This document shows, one piece after another, positions 33,714 through 43,258 of a stretch of 64,000 nucleotides of DNA (positions within the stretch are counted from its first letter, which is position 1; every line of letters starts with the position of its first letter). The stretch lies in the NCBI RefSeq assembly GCF_016757215.1, contig NZ_JAESIY010000003.1:248001-312000 (forward strand). The letters run 5' to 3'. This DNA is from Fulvivirga sediminis. GTDB taxonomy: Bacteria; Bacteroidota; Bacteroidia; Cytophagales; Cyclobacteriaceae. Under the pieces are notes generated by a model. That model had not been told where the DNA came from. It was given only the letters and a program-made list of their open reading frames with translations, and did no database searches. A program made the position numbers and the translations under genes.

Positions 33714-35736
33714 CTATCATATTGGTTAGTTTTTCCTGTTCTATTAACTTGTTTATATCCAGTACCAGAGCGATGGACCCATCTCCCAAAATGGTGGCAC
33801 CAGATATAAAATCCTGATCTTTATAGTAATCGCTTATAGGTTTAAGTACCGTTTGGTAATTACCTATGATTTCATCTACAATGAGTATAATGCTTCTTTC
33901 TCTTCCCTGAATATTTATTCCCATACCTTTTATGGGTACAGGGGTAGTATTAAGAGTCATTTCTTTACGGATATTAATAAACGGATGGGGTTCATTATCT
34001 ACCGTAATCCATTTACTTACATTATTGGCGAGCAAATTATAAGGCACCTCATAGCACTTATGTACCATAGCTAGCGGCACTATGAAATGGGTGTCATCAG
34101 CTTTTACCAGTAGGCCGTCTATAATAGAGAGCGTTAAAGGTACTTTAATGGTAAAAGTGGTTCCTTGTCCTTCTTTTGAATGAATGTCAATAGATCCATG
34201 TATTGATTCGATATTTTTCTTCACTACATCCATGCCTACACCTCGTCCGGATACATCCGTAACATTTTGAGCGGTAGAAAAACCAGGTATAAAAATTAGT
34301 TGAAATACCTCCTGATCTGTTAATGCTTCCTCTGCGGTGATCAATCCTTTTTCAATGGCCTTATTTTTAATGGCCGGTATGGATAGTCCTTTGCCATCGT
34401 CAATAATGTCAATTTGCACTTTAGTGCCAGAGTAAAAGGCATCAAAAGTGATAGTTCCTTTGACAGGTTTCCCTTTTTCAATACGCTCTTCAGGGGTTTC
34501 TATCCCATGATCCACACAGTTTCTGAGCATATGCATGATAGGGTCAGAGAGTGTTTCAATAAAGGTTTTATCTAACTCAGTCTTTTCCCCCTTCACTATG
34601 AAATCCACCTCCTTATCCATTGCCAGAGCGCAGTCTCTCACCATTCTATGAAACTTGCCTGTCATTCGTTCTACAGGTACCAGAGTCATATCGAAAGAGA
34701 TATCTCTTAATTGCTGAATGTGCCTATGAATGTTTTCCGCTAGGGCTTCAAGCTGCGAATTGTTTGATTGTGAAGCCAACAGGTGTAATGAGGCCTGATC
34801 AGTCACTAGTTCGCTGACCAGGTTCATGAGATCGTCAATCTTTTCAGAAGATACCCTTAGGCTACTATTCTTTTTTTGCTTTTTATCCGTGTTCTGTTTG
34901 CTTTCTTCAGTGTCTAAAGTGTCTTTTAAAGAACTTACATACTGAGTAATTTCTTCTAATTTTTGCTCAGAGGGAATTTTTTTAAGCACCTTTAGCAGCT
35001 CATCAAATCCCATTTCTTTGAATAGATCGAAGTTGGCTACTTTATGAATAGAGGTAGTTACTTCATCTTCAATGAAGAGAAATTCGGCAGAAATATCTTC
35101 TTTAGTGATTTGCCCTGAAATGTACAGATCCCACCTGCTGATAAGAGCCTCATTATTTTTATCTCTTTCTTCTACTATTTCAAGCGTTGTTTTATCAGCC
35201 AATTCCTCGAAAATCTGGAATATAGGATGAAATGAACCTGAATCAATGGGTTCTGTCGGGTTCAAGGAAGCGTAATAGGTACTTATATTTTCTTGGTCTT
35301 CCTGGTCTATGTCAGCCTCTAGCAGTGCTTCTTCTTTTTCCTGGTTATTTTGTTTAAGGGTTTTAATGACATGATTGGCTATTTCATTTACCTCTTCCAG
35401 TATTTGCTTATGCTTTTTAGTTTTAGTGAACTGATCTGATTCATTCATCATTTTCCTGAGATGATCCAGATAGTTCAAGGTTTTAGTAGTAATTCCCGGT
35501 TCATTATGAATAACCTTGTTACGAATTCCGTCTAGCACATATTCGATCAGGTGGGCAAAATCACCTAATTCTTTAAAGGAAAAAATGTGAGCCGCTCCCT
35601 TGAAGGTATGTAATGACCTAAAGGCCTCTTCTATATCTTGAAGATCAAAAGATCTCTCGAAAGAAAGGAGAGCCTGCTCAGCAATTTCCAGCTGTTCAAG
35701 TGCTTCTTCTCTAAATACTTCATCGTGCTTAGACAT
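33703..35736 (-). CDS. cheA: Chemotaxis histidine kinase CheA
   Basis: The 677-aa kinase has an HPt domain (1-105) with phosphorylatable His43 in SLHTFKGAAH, then a long acidic linker region (about 130-280) without a recognisable P2 domain. The dimerisation helices (LRVSSEKIDDLMNLVSELVT, 290-350) and the HATPase domain follow, with N box MLRNCVDHGIETPEE, G1 DDGKGLS and G2 GRGVGMDVVKKNIE. The C-terminal CheW-like domain (about 530-665) ends the protein. It phosphorylates the CheY encoded 5 bp upstream. The missing clear P2 suggests a simplified CheY docking mode. Confidence 0.93.
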   Translation of the reverse strand: MSKHDEVFREEALEQLEIAEQALLSFERSFDLQDIEEAFRSLHTFKGAAHIFSFKELGDFAHLIEYVLDGIRNKVIHNEPGITTKTLNYLDHLRKMMNESDQFTKTKKHKQILEEVNEIANHVIKTLKQNNQEKEEALLEADIDQEDQENISTYYASLNPTEPIDSGSFHPIFQIFEELADKTTLEIVEERDKNNEALISRWDLYISGQITKEDISAEFLFIEDEVTTSIHKVANFDLFKEMGFDELLKVLKKIPSEQKLEEITQYVSSLKDTLDTEESKQNTDKKQKKNSSLRVSSEKIDDLMNLVSELVTDQASLHLLASQSNNSQLEALAENIHRHIQQLRDISFDMTLVPVERMTGKFHRMVRDCALAMDKEVDFIVKGEKTELDKTFIETLSDPIMHMLRNCVDHGIETPEERIEKGKPVKGTITFDAFYSGTKVQIDIIDDGKGLSIPAIKNKAIEKGLITAEEALTDQEVFQLIFIPGFSTAQNVTDVSGRGVGMDVVKKNIESIHGSIDIHSKEGQGTTFTIKVPLTLSIIDGLLVKADDTHFIVPLAMVHKCYEVPYNLLANNVSKWITVDNEPHPFINIRKEMTLNTTPVPIKGMGINIQGRERSIILIVDEIIGNYQTVLKPISDYYKDQDFISGATILGDGSIALVLDINKLIEQEKLTNMIDEQ

Positions 35737-35741
35737 GAAAA

Positions 35742-36116
35742 TTACTTTTTGTTAATTGTATAGCTGATCATTCCTATAAAGCTTTCGATCTTATAAGGCT
35801 TTTGAATCCAGGCATCTAGTCCAGCTTCTTTGGCTAACCTTTTCTTTTCAGTATCTTGCTCACTGGTGAGAAGTATAAATGGGTGCTTTTTTAATTTGGG
35901 ATCACCTTTTACAGCACGTAATAATCCCAGCCCATCCATGTTTGGCATGTTAAAATCTGAGAGTATTAAGTCCACTTGTAGTGCGCCGCCTTTGAGCTTA
36001 TCAAGAGCATCCTGTCCATCAGAGGCTTGTTCTGTTTTGAACCCATGACGCTGTAGGGTTTCAGCGACGACTTGCCTTATACTGGCGAAGTCATCTACGA
36101 CTAAAATAGTGTGCAT
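35742..36116 (-). CDS. cheY: CheY-type single-domain response regulator
   Basis: The 124-aa receiver domain has the acidic pair D8-D9 (VVDDF), the phospho-acceptor D54 in LILSDFNMP, a T/S switch in FILLTSEQ and the lysine in WIQKPYK. No output domain is present. As the first gene of the cheY-cheA-cheW-mcp-cheR operon it should receive phosphate from CheA. In a Bacteroidota host the target could be a flagellar, twitching or gliding apparatus, and none is encoded here. The 366 bp upstream (36117-36482) hold no gene and must contain the operon promoter. Confidence 0.92.
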   Translation of the reverse strand: MHTILVVDDFASIRQVVAETLQRHGFKTEQASDGQDALDKLKGGALQVDLILSDFNMPNMDGLGLLRAVKGDPKLKKHPFILLTSEQDTEKKRLAKEAGLDAWIQKPYKIESFIGMISYTINKK

Positions 36117-36437
36117 TTTGATTTGGCAGTTTGTTGGTTATCATTATTTAACCATTGCTGACAATGCTGATGCCATTTGGTTAAATATCTGAAAATCAGA
36201 CATATATGTATTTTGCCAAAATGTTAAATTTCCCTTAATAGGAAAATTTTACTTAATATAGATTTATTATTCAATAATGGTGAAACATTGAATAATATTC
36301 GTAAAAAGTAACTTTAAATTTGTAATTGTTTGTTGTGTTTGCTGATGATGCTGTGTAGCTGCTTTATGAAGTAGAGCAGTAATCTTAAAAAAGAGAGGCA
36401 GCTATCAGTTTTACCCAAGGAGAATACGAGGTGGAAA

Positions 36438-36472
36438 AGATAAAAAGGGGAGCACTGCTGTAACTCCCCTTT
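36438..36472 (-). terminator. Intrinsic terminator after the GH2 gene
   Basis: On the minus strand AAAGGGGAG and CTCCCCTTT flank an 11-nt loop and are followed by TTTTATCTTTT. Confidence 0.88.
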
Positions 36473-36482
36473 GACTAGGTGG

Positions 36483-39134
36483 CTATTGAATCTGGATATG
36501 TTGATTGCTTACATTCCATCCCTCAATTGCAATTTCTGAATTACTAAGATCAATGGTCGCAGGGTCATAATCTATAGTGATGGTTTTACTTTCTTCTGCT
36601 ATCACTGATACATAATTGTCATCATAGAATACTGGTAGCACTCTTTTACCTGTTTTTTTGTCTACTACAGATATTCTATTGAAAAAGGCTACTGGCTGAT
36701 TCGCATTTTGGCTTAATTTCACTTCAATTTTTCCTTTAGCTGTTTTTTTAGCTTCAACGTTTATTGAGGTGGTTGGCATATTTTTAATGCCGCTGTATTC
36801 ACCTTTTGCATCAGGCACCCAATAGAAGTTTTCTGCAACAGGTTGCTGATTCATATCTAGTAGTTGGAGTCTCAGGAATATCCCTTTCTCTTTAGCTACT
36901 TTATCGAGATAGTTTTTTACAGATAAGTATTTTTTACTGGAAGAGGGCTCAATACCAACTATTACCTGTGTAAATAGCTCTTTATTTCCCTCCATATCTA
37001 CAGATTCAATACGAAGCATGAGGTTGTGGTAGGTATCAAAAGTATTGTTTACCGCCATAACCATGCCGTCAGTATGGTTATACATAACGTGTACAGGCTC
37101 ACTTCCTTTTCTAAGTCCGTACAGGCAAGCGTTGGGATCAAGATAATAATCGTACATCTGCCCCCTCATAGCTGTCCATGGGTTTTGGGTTTTCCAGATA
37201 ATGGTACCTGTATACCAGTCCCATATGTGCGAACTAAAACCTTCCATTAAGGCTCTGTATTGATTATAGTTGACTAATTGGGCCTTCCTTCCAAAGTCTT
37301 CGGCATCTTTAGCATCTCCATATGGCCTTATATGGTGTTCATAACCTATGTATTTATGGTAGTCCCATACTTTGTCTACGGTAGAGTCATTGAAAGTAGG
37401 GGGGACCAGATTTTCTTCGGGTATAAACCTTTTGAGCGATTGAATATCTCCAACGCCTACTGAGCCTACTTCAGAATTAAATGGCCATGTCTTATGGTTC
37501 CAAAATACCTCAGTATCCTGAATAGTGTAAGGGCCATCTCCATTGCCTCCCAAGAAGTTAAAGGACATGCTGTCTGCGTTAGAGTAGGTAATAAACCACC
37601 TGGTTCCATCTTCTTCTGGAAGCACTTCATTTTGCAAAGCGTCCATAATATCTATAGGAGGGGTAATTTCATTACCTCCACAGTATATCGCTAATGAGGG
37701 GTGATTTCTTATCATTTTCACCATGTCACGAGCTGATTCTATGAAAAGATTATGATCATCAGGATATTTTCTTCTGGTCCATTGATCTTCTAATTTCATA
37801 GGATCTAACCATTTACCATTACAGTCAGCCGAAATCCAGAAATCCTGGATCACTAATAAGCCATACTTATCGCATGCTTCATAAAACTCTGGTCTTTCTG
37901 TAAGAGCACCTCCCCATATCCTAATGAGGTTCAGGTTCATGTCTTTGTGAAATCTTATTTCGGCATCGTATCTCTCGGGAGTAAACCTTAGCATAGCATC
38001 AGAAATAATCCAATTACCTCCTTTAATGAATACTTTCTTTCCGTTTACCATAATTTGCATACTTCTGGTATGATCATTCCATTTTCTGGTGATTTCACGC
38101 ACTCCAAATTTTATATTTTCTTCATCAGAGATACCTTCTTTCTTTTCTTTGAAAGTAAGCTTTATGGAATATAGGTTTTGTGGGCCAAGCATATTGGGCC
38201 ACCATAGTTTAGGATTTTTAATAGTGAATTCAGGCAATTGTACTTTGGTAGTACTATTGGCTTTAAGGGTAACATCTTTACTTACAGTTTCTCCATTCAG
38301 CTCATATGATAACGTACCTTCCACGTTTTTTTTGGTGGCATTTTCTAGTTCGGCGGCAACGTCAAGAAAAGCATCTGGTTGAATTGCTGAATCACTACTT
38401 CTTTCACCTGGTACTTTAGTAATAAGGTGTGGGTTTTTCACGTTTACTGAGCCTGTTTTTTCTATTGTCACTTTGTCCCAAATACCAGTGTTTCTATCTC
38501 TGATAGGCTGTATCCAGTCCCAACCAGCAACATATTGATGGCTTACATTTTTTGCTATAATACCATCTCCACCCTGGCCTCCATTAGGGTTGCCTACTTC
38601 ATCAGGAGGGTAAACGATAACGGCTAATCTGTTTTTTCCTTTATCTTTTAAAAGACCTGTTATATTAAAGCTTTTTCTTAAGAACATGCCTTTGAAGGGC
38701 TGAGCATTCACTTTGTTGCCGTTTAAAAATATGTCGCAGCTGTAGTTAATTCCTCTGAAGTTTAGCCATATCTGCTCATTTTTCTTTGATGACACTTCAA
38801 AATCATTTACAAACCAATAGGTATAATGATCTCTTCCTGTTTCATAAATATCTGGTATATCCAGGTTATTCATTCCATAAAAAGGATCTGGAATCTTTTT
38901 ATTATTCAATAGTGTAGTAAGCACTGTGCCCGGAACGGTGGCTGGCAACCATGAACTAATATCATAGCCAGTGTCTGATAATTGCTTCCCGCTAATAGTA
39001 ACCTCTTTTATAGGAGCACACTTCCAACCGGAGTTGAGCTCTTCCATGTCTTGTCCATGAGCTTGCCATGAATAGATCATTGCAAAAGTAAGTAGAGGGA
39101 TAATGAGTTGTAATTTAAATTTTTTAAAAGTCAT
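36483..39134 (-). CDS. GH2 family exo-glycosidase (beta-mannosidase or exo-glucosaminidase type)
   Basis: I start it at 39134, where a signal peptide begins (TFKKFKLQLIIPLLTFAMIY, cleaved near HGQ). An ATG 45 bp upstream lies in the operator. The N-terminal jelly-roll (WLPATVPGTVLTTLLNNKKI; DPFYGMNNLDIPDIY) is that of GH2 mannosidase-like enzymes. An Ig-like domain and a TIM barrel follow. The acid/base Glu is in YCGGNEITPP and the probable nucleophile Glu in FNSEVGSVG. The barrel motif 'NLIRIWGGALTERPEFYEAC' is typical. It faces the GH92 gene and shares its operators, so it likely acts on the same mannose/GlcNAc-containing glycan. Choosing between mannosidase and glucosaminidase needs a phylogeny. 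Confidence 0.82.
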   Translation of the reverse strand: MTFKKFKLQLIIPLLTFAMIYSWQAHGQDMEELNSGWKCAPIKEVTISGKQLSDTGYDISSWLPATVPGTVLTTLLNNKKIPDPFYGMNNLDIPDIYETGRDHYTYWFVNDFEVSSKKNEQIWLNFRGINYSCDIFLNGNKVNAQPFKGMFLRKSFNITGLLKDKGKNRLAVIVYPPDEVGNPNGGQGGDGIIAKNVSHQYVAGWDWIQPIRDRNTGIWDKVTIEKTGSVNVKNPHLITKVPGERSSDSAIQPDAFLDVAAELENATKKNVEGTLSYELNGETVSKDVTLKANSTTKVQLPEFTIKNPKLWWPNMLGPQNLYSIKLTFKEKKEGISDEENIKFGVREITRKWNDHTRSMQIMVNGKKVFIKGGNWIISDAMLRFTPERYDAEIRFHKDMNLNLIRIWGGALTERPEFYEACDKYGLLVIQDFWISADCNGKWLDPMKLEDQWTRRKYPDDHNLFIESARDMVKMIRNHPSLAIYCGGNEITPPIDIMDALQNEVLPEEDGTRWFITYSNADSMSFNFLGGNGDGPYTIQDTEVFWNHKTWPFNSEVGSVGVGDIQSLKRFIPEENLVPPTFNDSTVDKVWDYHKYIGYEHHIRPYGDAKDAEDFGRKAQLVNYNQYRALMEGFSSHIWDWYTGTIIWKTQNPWTAMRGQMYDYYLDPNACLYGLRKGSEPVHVMYNHTDGMVMAVNNTFDTYHNLMLRIESVDMEGNKELFTQVIVGIEPSSSKKYLSVKNYLDKVAKEKGIFLRLQLLDMNQQPVAENFYWVPDAKGEYSGIKNMPTTSINVEAKKTAKGKIEVKLSQNANQPVAFFNRISVVDKKTGKRVLPVFYDDNYVSVIAEESKTITIDYDPATIDLSNSEIAIEGWNVSNQHIQIQ

Positions 39135-39164
39135 GCCGAATAGATAAGCTTGATGTAAAGTATT

Positions 39165-39178
39165 TGTGCGCGCACACA
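39165..39178. promoter_or_regulatory. LacI-type operator (TGTGCGCGCACACA)
   Basis: One base differs from the palindrome TGTGTGCGCACACA found elsewhere in this locus. It lies 30 bp upstream of the GH2 start, where bound repressor would block transcription or translation of GH2. Confidence 0.7.
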
Positions 39179-39320
39179 TTATTCAAATTTATAAATAAAA
39201 TTTAAAAAATCTTTGAGTGTGTCTCGTTTAATCATTTAAAGATGAGAAAATATGTTCTGTGCTCAAAAAATGCGCATTTTTTAAATATAAGTCTCTTTAT
39301 TAATTCAGAATATTGTTTTG

Positions 39321-39334
39321 TGTTTGCGTACACA
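39321..39334. promoter_or_regulatory. LacI-type operator (TGTTTGCGTACACA)
   Basis: Two bases differ from the locus consensus. The wider context TTTTGTGT...ACACAAAG is symmetrical. It sits in the 355-bp gap between divergent GH2 and GH92 and is placed to control the GH92-transporter operon. I see no gene in that gap. Confidence 0.6.
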
Positions 39335-39489
39335 AAGCTTAAAAATAATGATTTTATTCTTTAATTATAAAATTATTAGTATAACTTTAACGCAATAAAT
39401 CGGAGGGTATTAGTAGGTACATTAGTCGTTTCGACCCGTCATTAACTAATGCTTTTGTGCAGACAAGCATGATAAATTAATTAATATTC

Positions 39490-41778
39490 ATGAACAGATT
39501 TTCATTATTAGCTGCGATAGCCTTTCTAATCAGCAGCTGCCAAAAGGAGACTCAGGAAACATTAACTAGTGACAGTGAAGTGGTTGAGGATTATACTCAA
39601 TATGTAGATCAATATATAGGTACCGGTTTTCATGGTCATGTTTTCTTAGGAGCCAACGTTCCTTTTGGAGCAGTGCAGCTAGGACCAACTAACCTTACTG
39701 AAGGCTGGGATTGGTGTTCAGGCTATCATTATAGTGATACAACGGTAATTGGCTTTGCCCATACTCACCTCAGTGGTACAGGAATAGGAGATCTAGGCGA
39801 TATCTTGTTAATGCCTACAAGAGGGGATATAAATCTGAATAGAGGTTCAATTAAAGACTCTACTCAGGAAGATGGATATGTGGCCTTTTATCATCATGAA
39901 GATGAAACCATAAAGCCAGGATATTACAGCGTTTGGCTAGATAAATATGATGTTAAAGCGGAGCTTACGGCCACGGCTAGGGCAGGAATGCAGCATTATA
40001 AGTATGAGAAAGAAGGCCCATATAATGTTATTATCGATCTTGAAAGAGGAATTGGCTGGGACCTACCAACTAAAACATATGTAGAGCAGGTAGATGAAAA
40101 AACTATTAAAGGCTACCGCTATTCAAAAGGATGGGCTGTAGATCAGAAAATTTATTTCTATATGCAATTTTCAGCTCCTATAAGTAAGATAGTTGCAGAG
40201 AAGAGAGGAAATTTAGAGGAAAATACGTCAATAGAAGGCGAGAGGGTAAAAGCGGCCTTTGTGTTTAATGAGTTGCCTGAAGGTGAAGTTACGGTTAAAA
40301 CTGGTATTTCTGCAGTAAGTATTGAAAATGCCAAGGAAAATCTAGAATCTGAGATGCCTAACTGGGATTTTACTGAGATAGCCGCTGCTGCAGATCACGC
40401 TTGGAATAAGGAGCTGTCTAAAGTTAAAGTGAAACTACCTACCGAAGACCAGATGAAAGTCTTTTATACTTCTTTATATCATACCATGGTGGCACCATCC
40501 ATTTTTAGTGATGTAAATGGTGAATATAGAGGTGCGGATGCTAAAACCTATAAGGATACTACTTTTACTAACTATACCACTTATTCTTTGTGGGATACTT
40601 ATCGTGCGGCACACCCACTTTTTACACTTACACAAAAGGATAAGGTAGAAGATTTCGTAAAAAGCTTTCTGAAAATCTATGAGCAGCAAGGTAAGTTACC
40701 CATATGGCATCTTGTAGGTAATGAAACGAATTGTATGGTAGGCTACCCCGGGATACCTGTAGTGGCCGATGCCTATTTTAAAGGCTTTGACGTGGATGGT
40801 GAACTTGCATTAGAAGCCATGAAAGCCTCTTCTACCAGAGATGATTTTGGTATGAAATTCATTAAAGAAAGAGGTTATATACCTGCCGATTCTGTAAAGG
40901 AATCAGTAGCTAAGGCTCTTGAATATTGTCTGGCAGATAGAAGTATAGCACAGCTGGCCAAGGCATTAGGTAAAGATGAAGATTACGAGTACTACAATAA
41001 GCGAGCCCATGCTTATGAGCGCTATTTTGATAAAAAAACCGGTTTTATGAGAGCTGTTATGGCTGATGGAAGCTTTCGAACTCCTTTTAGTCCTTTTAAA
41101 TCTACTCATATGTGGGGAGATTATACAGAAGGTAATGGCTGGCAGTATACCTGGCTGGTTCCTCATGACGTAGAAGGTCTTATAAAATTATTTGGAAGTG
41201 AAGAGGCATTTGAACAAAAACTTGATAGCCTTTTCGTAGTGGAAGGAGATTTAGGAGATGAAGCTTCACCGGATATTTCAGGCCTTATTGGCCAGTATGC
41301 ACACGGCAATGAACCTAGCCATCACGTCACCTACCTATATAACTACGTAGGTAAGCCTTGGAAAACAGCAGATAAAGTTCGTTACATTATGGATAGCCTT
41401 TATACGACTAAGCCTGACGGCATCTGTGGTAATGAAGATGTAGGGCAAATGTCTGCCTGGTATATAATGTCTGCACTTGGTTTTTATCAGGTGAGCCCCT
41501 CTAATGGTCAGCTGATATTAGGAAGTCCGCTAATAGAAGAGGCTACTTTAGATATGGATGGAACAATATTGCATATTGAAGTGAAAAATAACAGTACCGA
41601 GAATAAATATATTCAGAAAGTATCATTAAACGGTAAAGTATATTTAAACTCATTTATAGCCTATTCAGACTTGGCAAAGGGCGGAGAATTATTGATCGAA
41701 ATGGGAAGTACACCTTCTAGTGATTGGGGTGTGGCACCGGAGAATAGGCCTGTTTCTATTCCTGCACAGTTTCAATAA
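39490..41778 (+). CDS. GH92 alpha-mannosidase, lipoprotein
   Basis: This 762-aa calcium-dependent exo-alpha-mannosidase (GH92 enzymes are mostly alpha-1,2) has a lipoprotein leader ending in LISSC. The N-terminal beta-sandwich starts 'DQYIGTGFHGHVFLGANVPFG' and contains 'GFAHTHLSGTGIGDLGDILL'. The (alpha/alpha)6 catalytic domain contains 'GNEPSHHVTYLYNYVG' and the family hallmark 'GNEDVGQMSAWYIMSALGFY' near residue 650. The end is the usual C-terminal strand domain. It leads an operon with a sugar transporter 61 bp downstream. The substrate is expected to be high-mannose-type glycan. Confidence 0.92.
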   Translation: MNRFSLLAAIAFLISSCQKETQETLTSDSEVVEDYTQYVDQYIGTGFHGHVFLGANVPFGAVQLGPTNLTEGWDWCSGYHYSDTTVIGFAHTHLSGTGIGDLGDILLMPTRGDINLNRGSIKDSTQEDGYVAFYHHEDETIKPGYYSVWLDKYDVKAELTATARAGMQHYKYEKEGPYNVIIDLERGIGWDLPTKTYVEQVDEKTIKGYRYSKGWAVDQKIYFYMQFSAPISKIVAEKRGNLEENTSIEGERVKAAFVFNELPEGEVTVKTGISAVSIENAKENLESEMPNWDFTEIAAAADHAWNKELSKVKVKLPTEDQMKVFYTSLYHTMVAPSIFSDVNGEYRGADAKTYKDTTFTNYTTYSLWDTYRAAHPLFTLTQKDKVEDFVKSFLKIYEQQGKLPIWHLVGNETNCMVGYPGIPVVADAYFKGFDVDGELALEAMKASSTRDDFGMKFIKERGYIPADSVKESVAKALEYCLADRSIAQLAKALGKDEDYEYYNKRAHAYERYFDKKTGFMRAVMADGSFRTPFSPFKSTHMWGDYTEGNGWQYTWLVPHDVEGLIKLFGSEEAFEQKLDSLFVVEGDLGDEASPDISGLIGQYAHGNEPSHHVTYLYNYVGKPWKTADKVRYIMDSLYTTKPDGICGNEDVGQMSAWYIMSALGFYQVSPSNGQLILGSPLIEEATLDMDGTILHIEVKNNSTENKYIQKVSLNGKVYLNSFIAYSDLAKGGELLIEMGSTPSSDWGVAPENRPVSIPAQFQ

Positions 41779-41839
41779 TATGTTAGGACTTTAGTCCCTG
41801 TTATCCATATTAAGAATAATGAAAGTTAAATAGTTAATT

Positions 41840-43102
41840 ATGTCGAAGAGCAAAGGAAACTTTTTCATGTCCATGTGCATCATTGGGACCTTATTTTTTA
41901 CCATAGGGTTTGCTACATGGGTAAACGGAACATTAATTCCTTATTTACAGATTGCCTGTCAGTTAGAGACAGAAATTCAAGCATATTTGGTGGCTACGGC
42001 CTTTTACATAGCTTATACCTTAATGGCTTTGCCTTCCTCTTATGTGCTGGGAAAGGTTGGGTATAAAAAAGGAATGTCTCTATCATTGTTTGTAATGGCT
42101 ATAGGGGCCATTATATTTGTTCCCGCAGCTACAGTGAGGAGTTTTAACTTATTTTTGGTAGGGCTTTTTATCATTGGTACCGGGTTGGCATTACTTCAAA
42201 CTGCCGTTAATCCTTATGTTTCAATCATAGGCCCATCGGAGAGTGCCGCCACCAGAATGAGTATCATGGGTATCTCTAATAAAATAGCAGGTATATTAGC
42301 CGGGCTCATTTTTGGATATATTACTTTAAGTGATGTAGATGCATTAGAGGCCTCTTTAGCTTCGATGAACGCCCTAGAGAAAGCAGCTACTCTAGATGAA
42401 TTGGCTTCTAGAGTGATAATACCTTACTATATTATTGCAGCTGTTTTAGCGGTGCTGGCAGTAGTAATTTGGATGTCATCATTACCTGAAATACAAGGAG
42501 AAGAAGATGAGGAGGTGCCAGATAATTCAGGCGATACTTCCAGAAGCAGCATATTACAGTTTCCTCATTTATTACTGGGTGTGCTGGCATTGTTTTTATA
42601 TGTTGGGGTGGAGGTAGTAGCCGGAGATACTATAATAGGCTATGGTAAGTCATTAGATATATCACTCTCAGTGGCACGTTATTTTACGCAAATTACACTA
42701 GCTTGTATGCTACTCGGCTATGTCATAGGGATATTCGCTATTCCGAAGTATATTTCTCAAGCTAAGGCTTTAGCTGTTTGTGCTATACTCGGTTTAATAT
42801 TTTCTGTGGGTGCATTAGTAACTACGGGGTATGTTTCAGTGGCATGCATTGCATTGTTAGGCTTAGCAAACTCATTAATGTGGCCTGCAATATTTCCTTT
42901 AGCTATACATAATTTAGGAAAGTTTACTGCACGTGGTTCAGCACTATTAGTGATGGCCATTTCTGGAGGTGCAATTTTGCCTTTAATCTACGGTACCTTG
43001 TCTGATATGTATAATGGGCAGCTAGCTTATCTTGTGTTACTGCCATGCTATGCTTATATCTGCTTTTTTGCAGTTAAAGGTCACAAGATAGGATTAAAAT
43101 AA
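41840..43102 (+). CDS. Sugar MFS transporter, FucP/NagP-type
   Basis: The 420-aa permease has about 12 membrane helices and matches the FHS (fucose-galactose-glucose-GlcNAc:H+ symporter) family: 'FFTIGFATWVNGTLIPYLQI' at residues 19-38 and 'GLALLQTAVNPYVSIIGP' near 116. A further family segment is 'AATRMSIMGISNKIAGILAG' near 137. The family imports monosaccharides. Linked to GH92 and upstream of a ROK kinase and NagB, it could carry mannose or GlcNAc into the cell. It ends 36 bp before the next operator, so the kinase gene is separately controlled. Confidence 0.87.
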   Translation: MSKSKGNFFMSMCIIGTLFFTIGFATWVNGTLIPYLQIACQLETEIQAYLVATAFYIAYTLMALPSSYVLGKVGYKKGMSLSLFVMAIGAIIFVPAATVRSFNLFLVGLFIIGTGLALLQTAVNPYVSIIGPSESAATRMSIMGISNKIAGILAGLIFGYITLSDVDALEASLASMNALEKAATLDELASRVIIPYYIIAAVLAVLAVVIWMSSLPEIQGEEDEEVPDNSGDTSRSSILQFPHLLLGVLALFLYVGVEVVAGDTIIGYGKSLDISLSVARYFTQITLACMLLGYVIGIFAIPKYISQAKALAVCAILGLIFSVGALVTTGYVSVACIALLGLANSLMWPAIFPLAIHNLGKFTARGSALLVMAISGGAILPLIYGTLSDMYNGQLAYLVLLPCYAYICFFAVKGHKIGLK

Positions 43103-43138
43103 TTCGGTCGATATTTAGCTTATTTTTGAAAATTTCGG

Positions 43139-43152
43139 TGTGTGCGCACACA
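43139..43152. promoter_or_regulatory. LacI-type operator (TGTGTGCGCACACA, perfect)
   Basis: This perfect 14-bp palindrome lies 107 bp upstream of the ROK kinase gene and 37 bp after the transporter. It matches the copy at 47569 exactly. Confidence 0.75.
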
Positions 43153-43258
43153 AAAAATATTTGCTTTTTAGAGAATTGAAATATATCTTCAAAACACAAT
43201 TTAAAGAGAATTCAGCAGTATATTAGTTTTTTGAATTTTACTGGTAAAAAATAAAAAT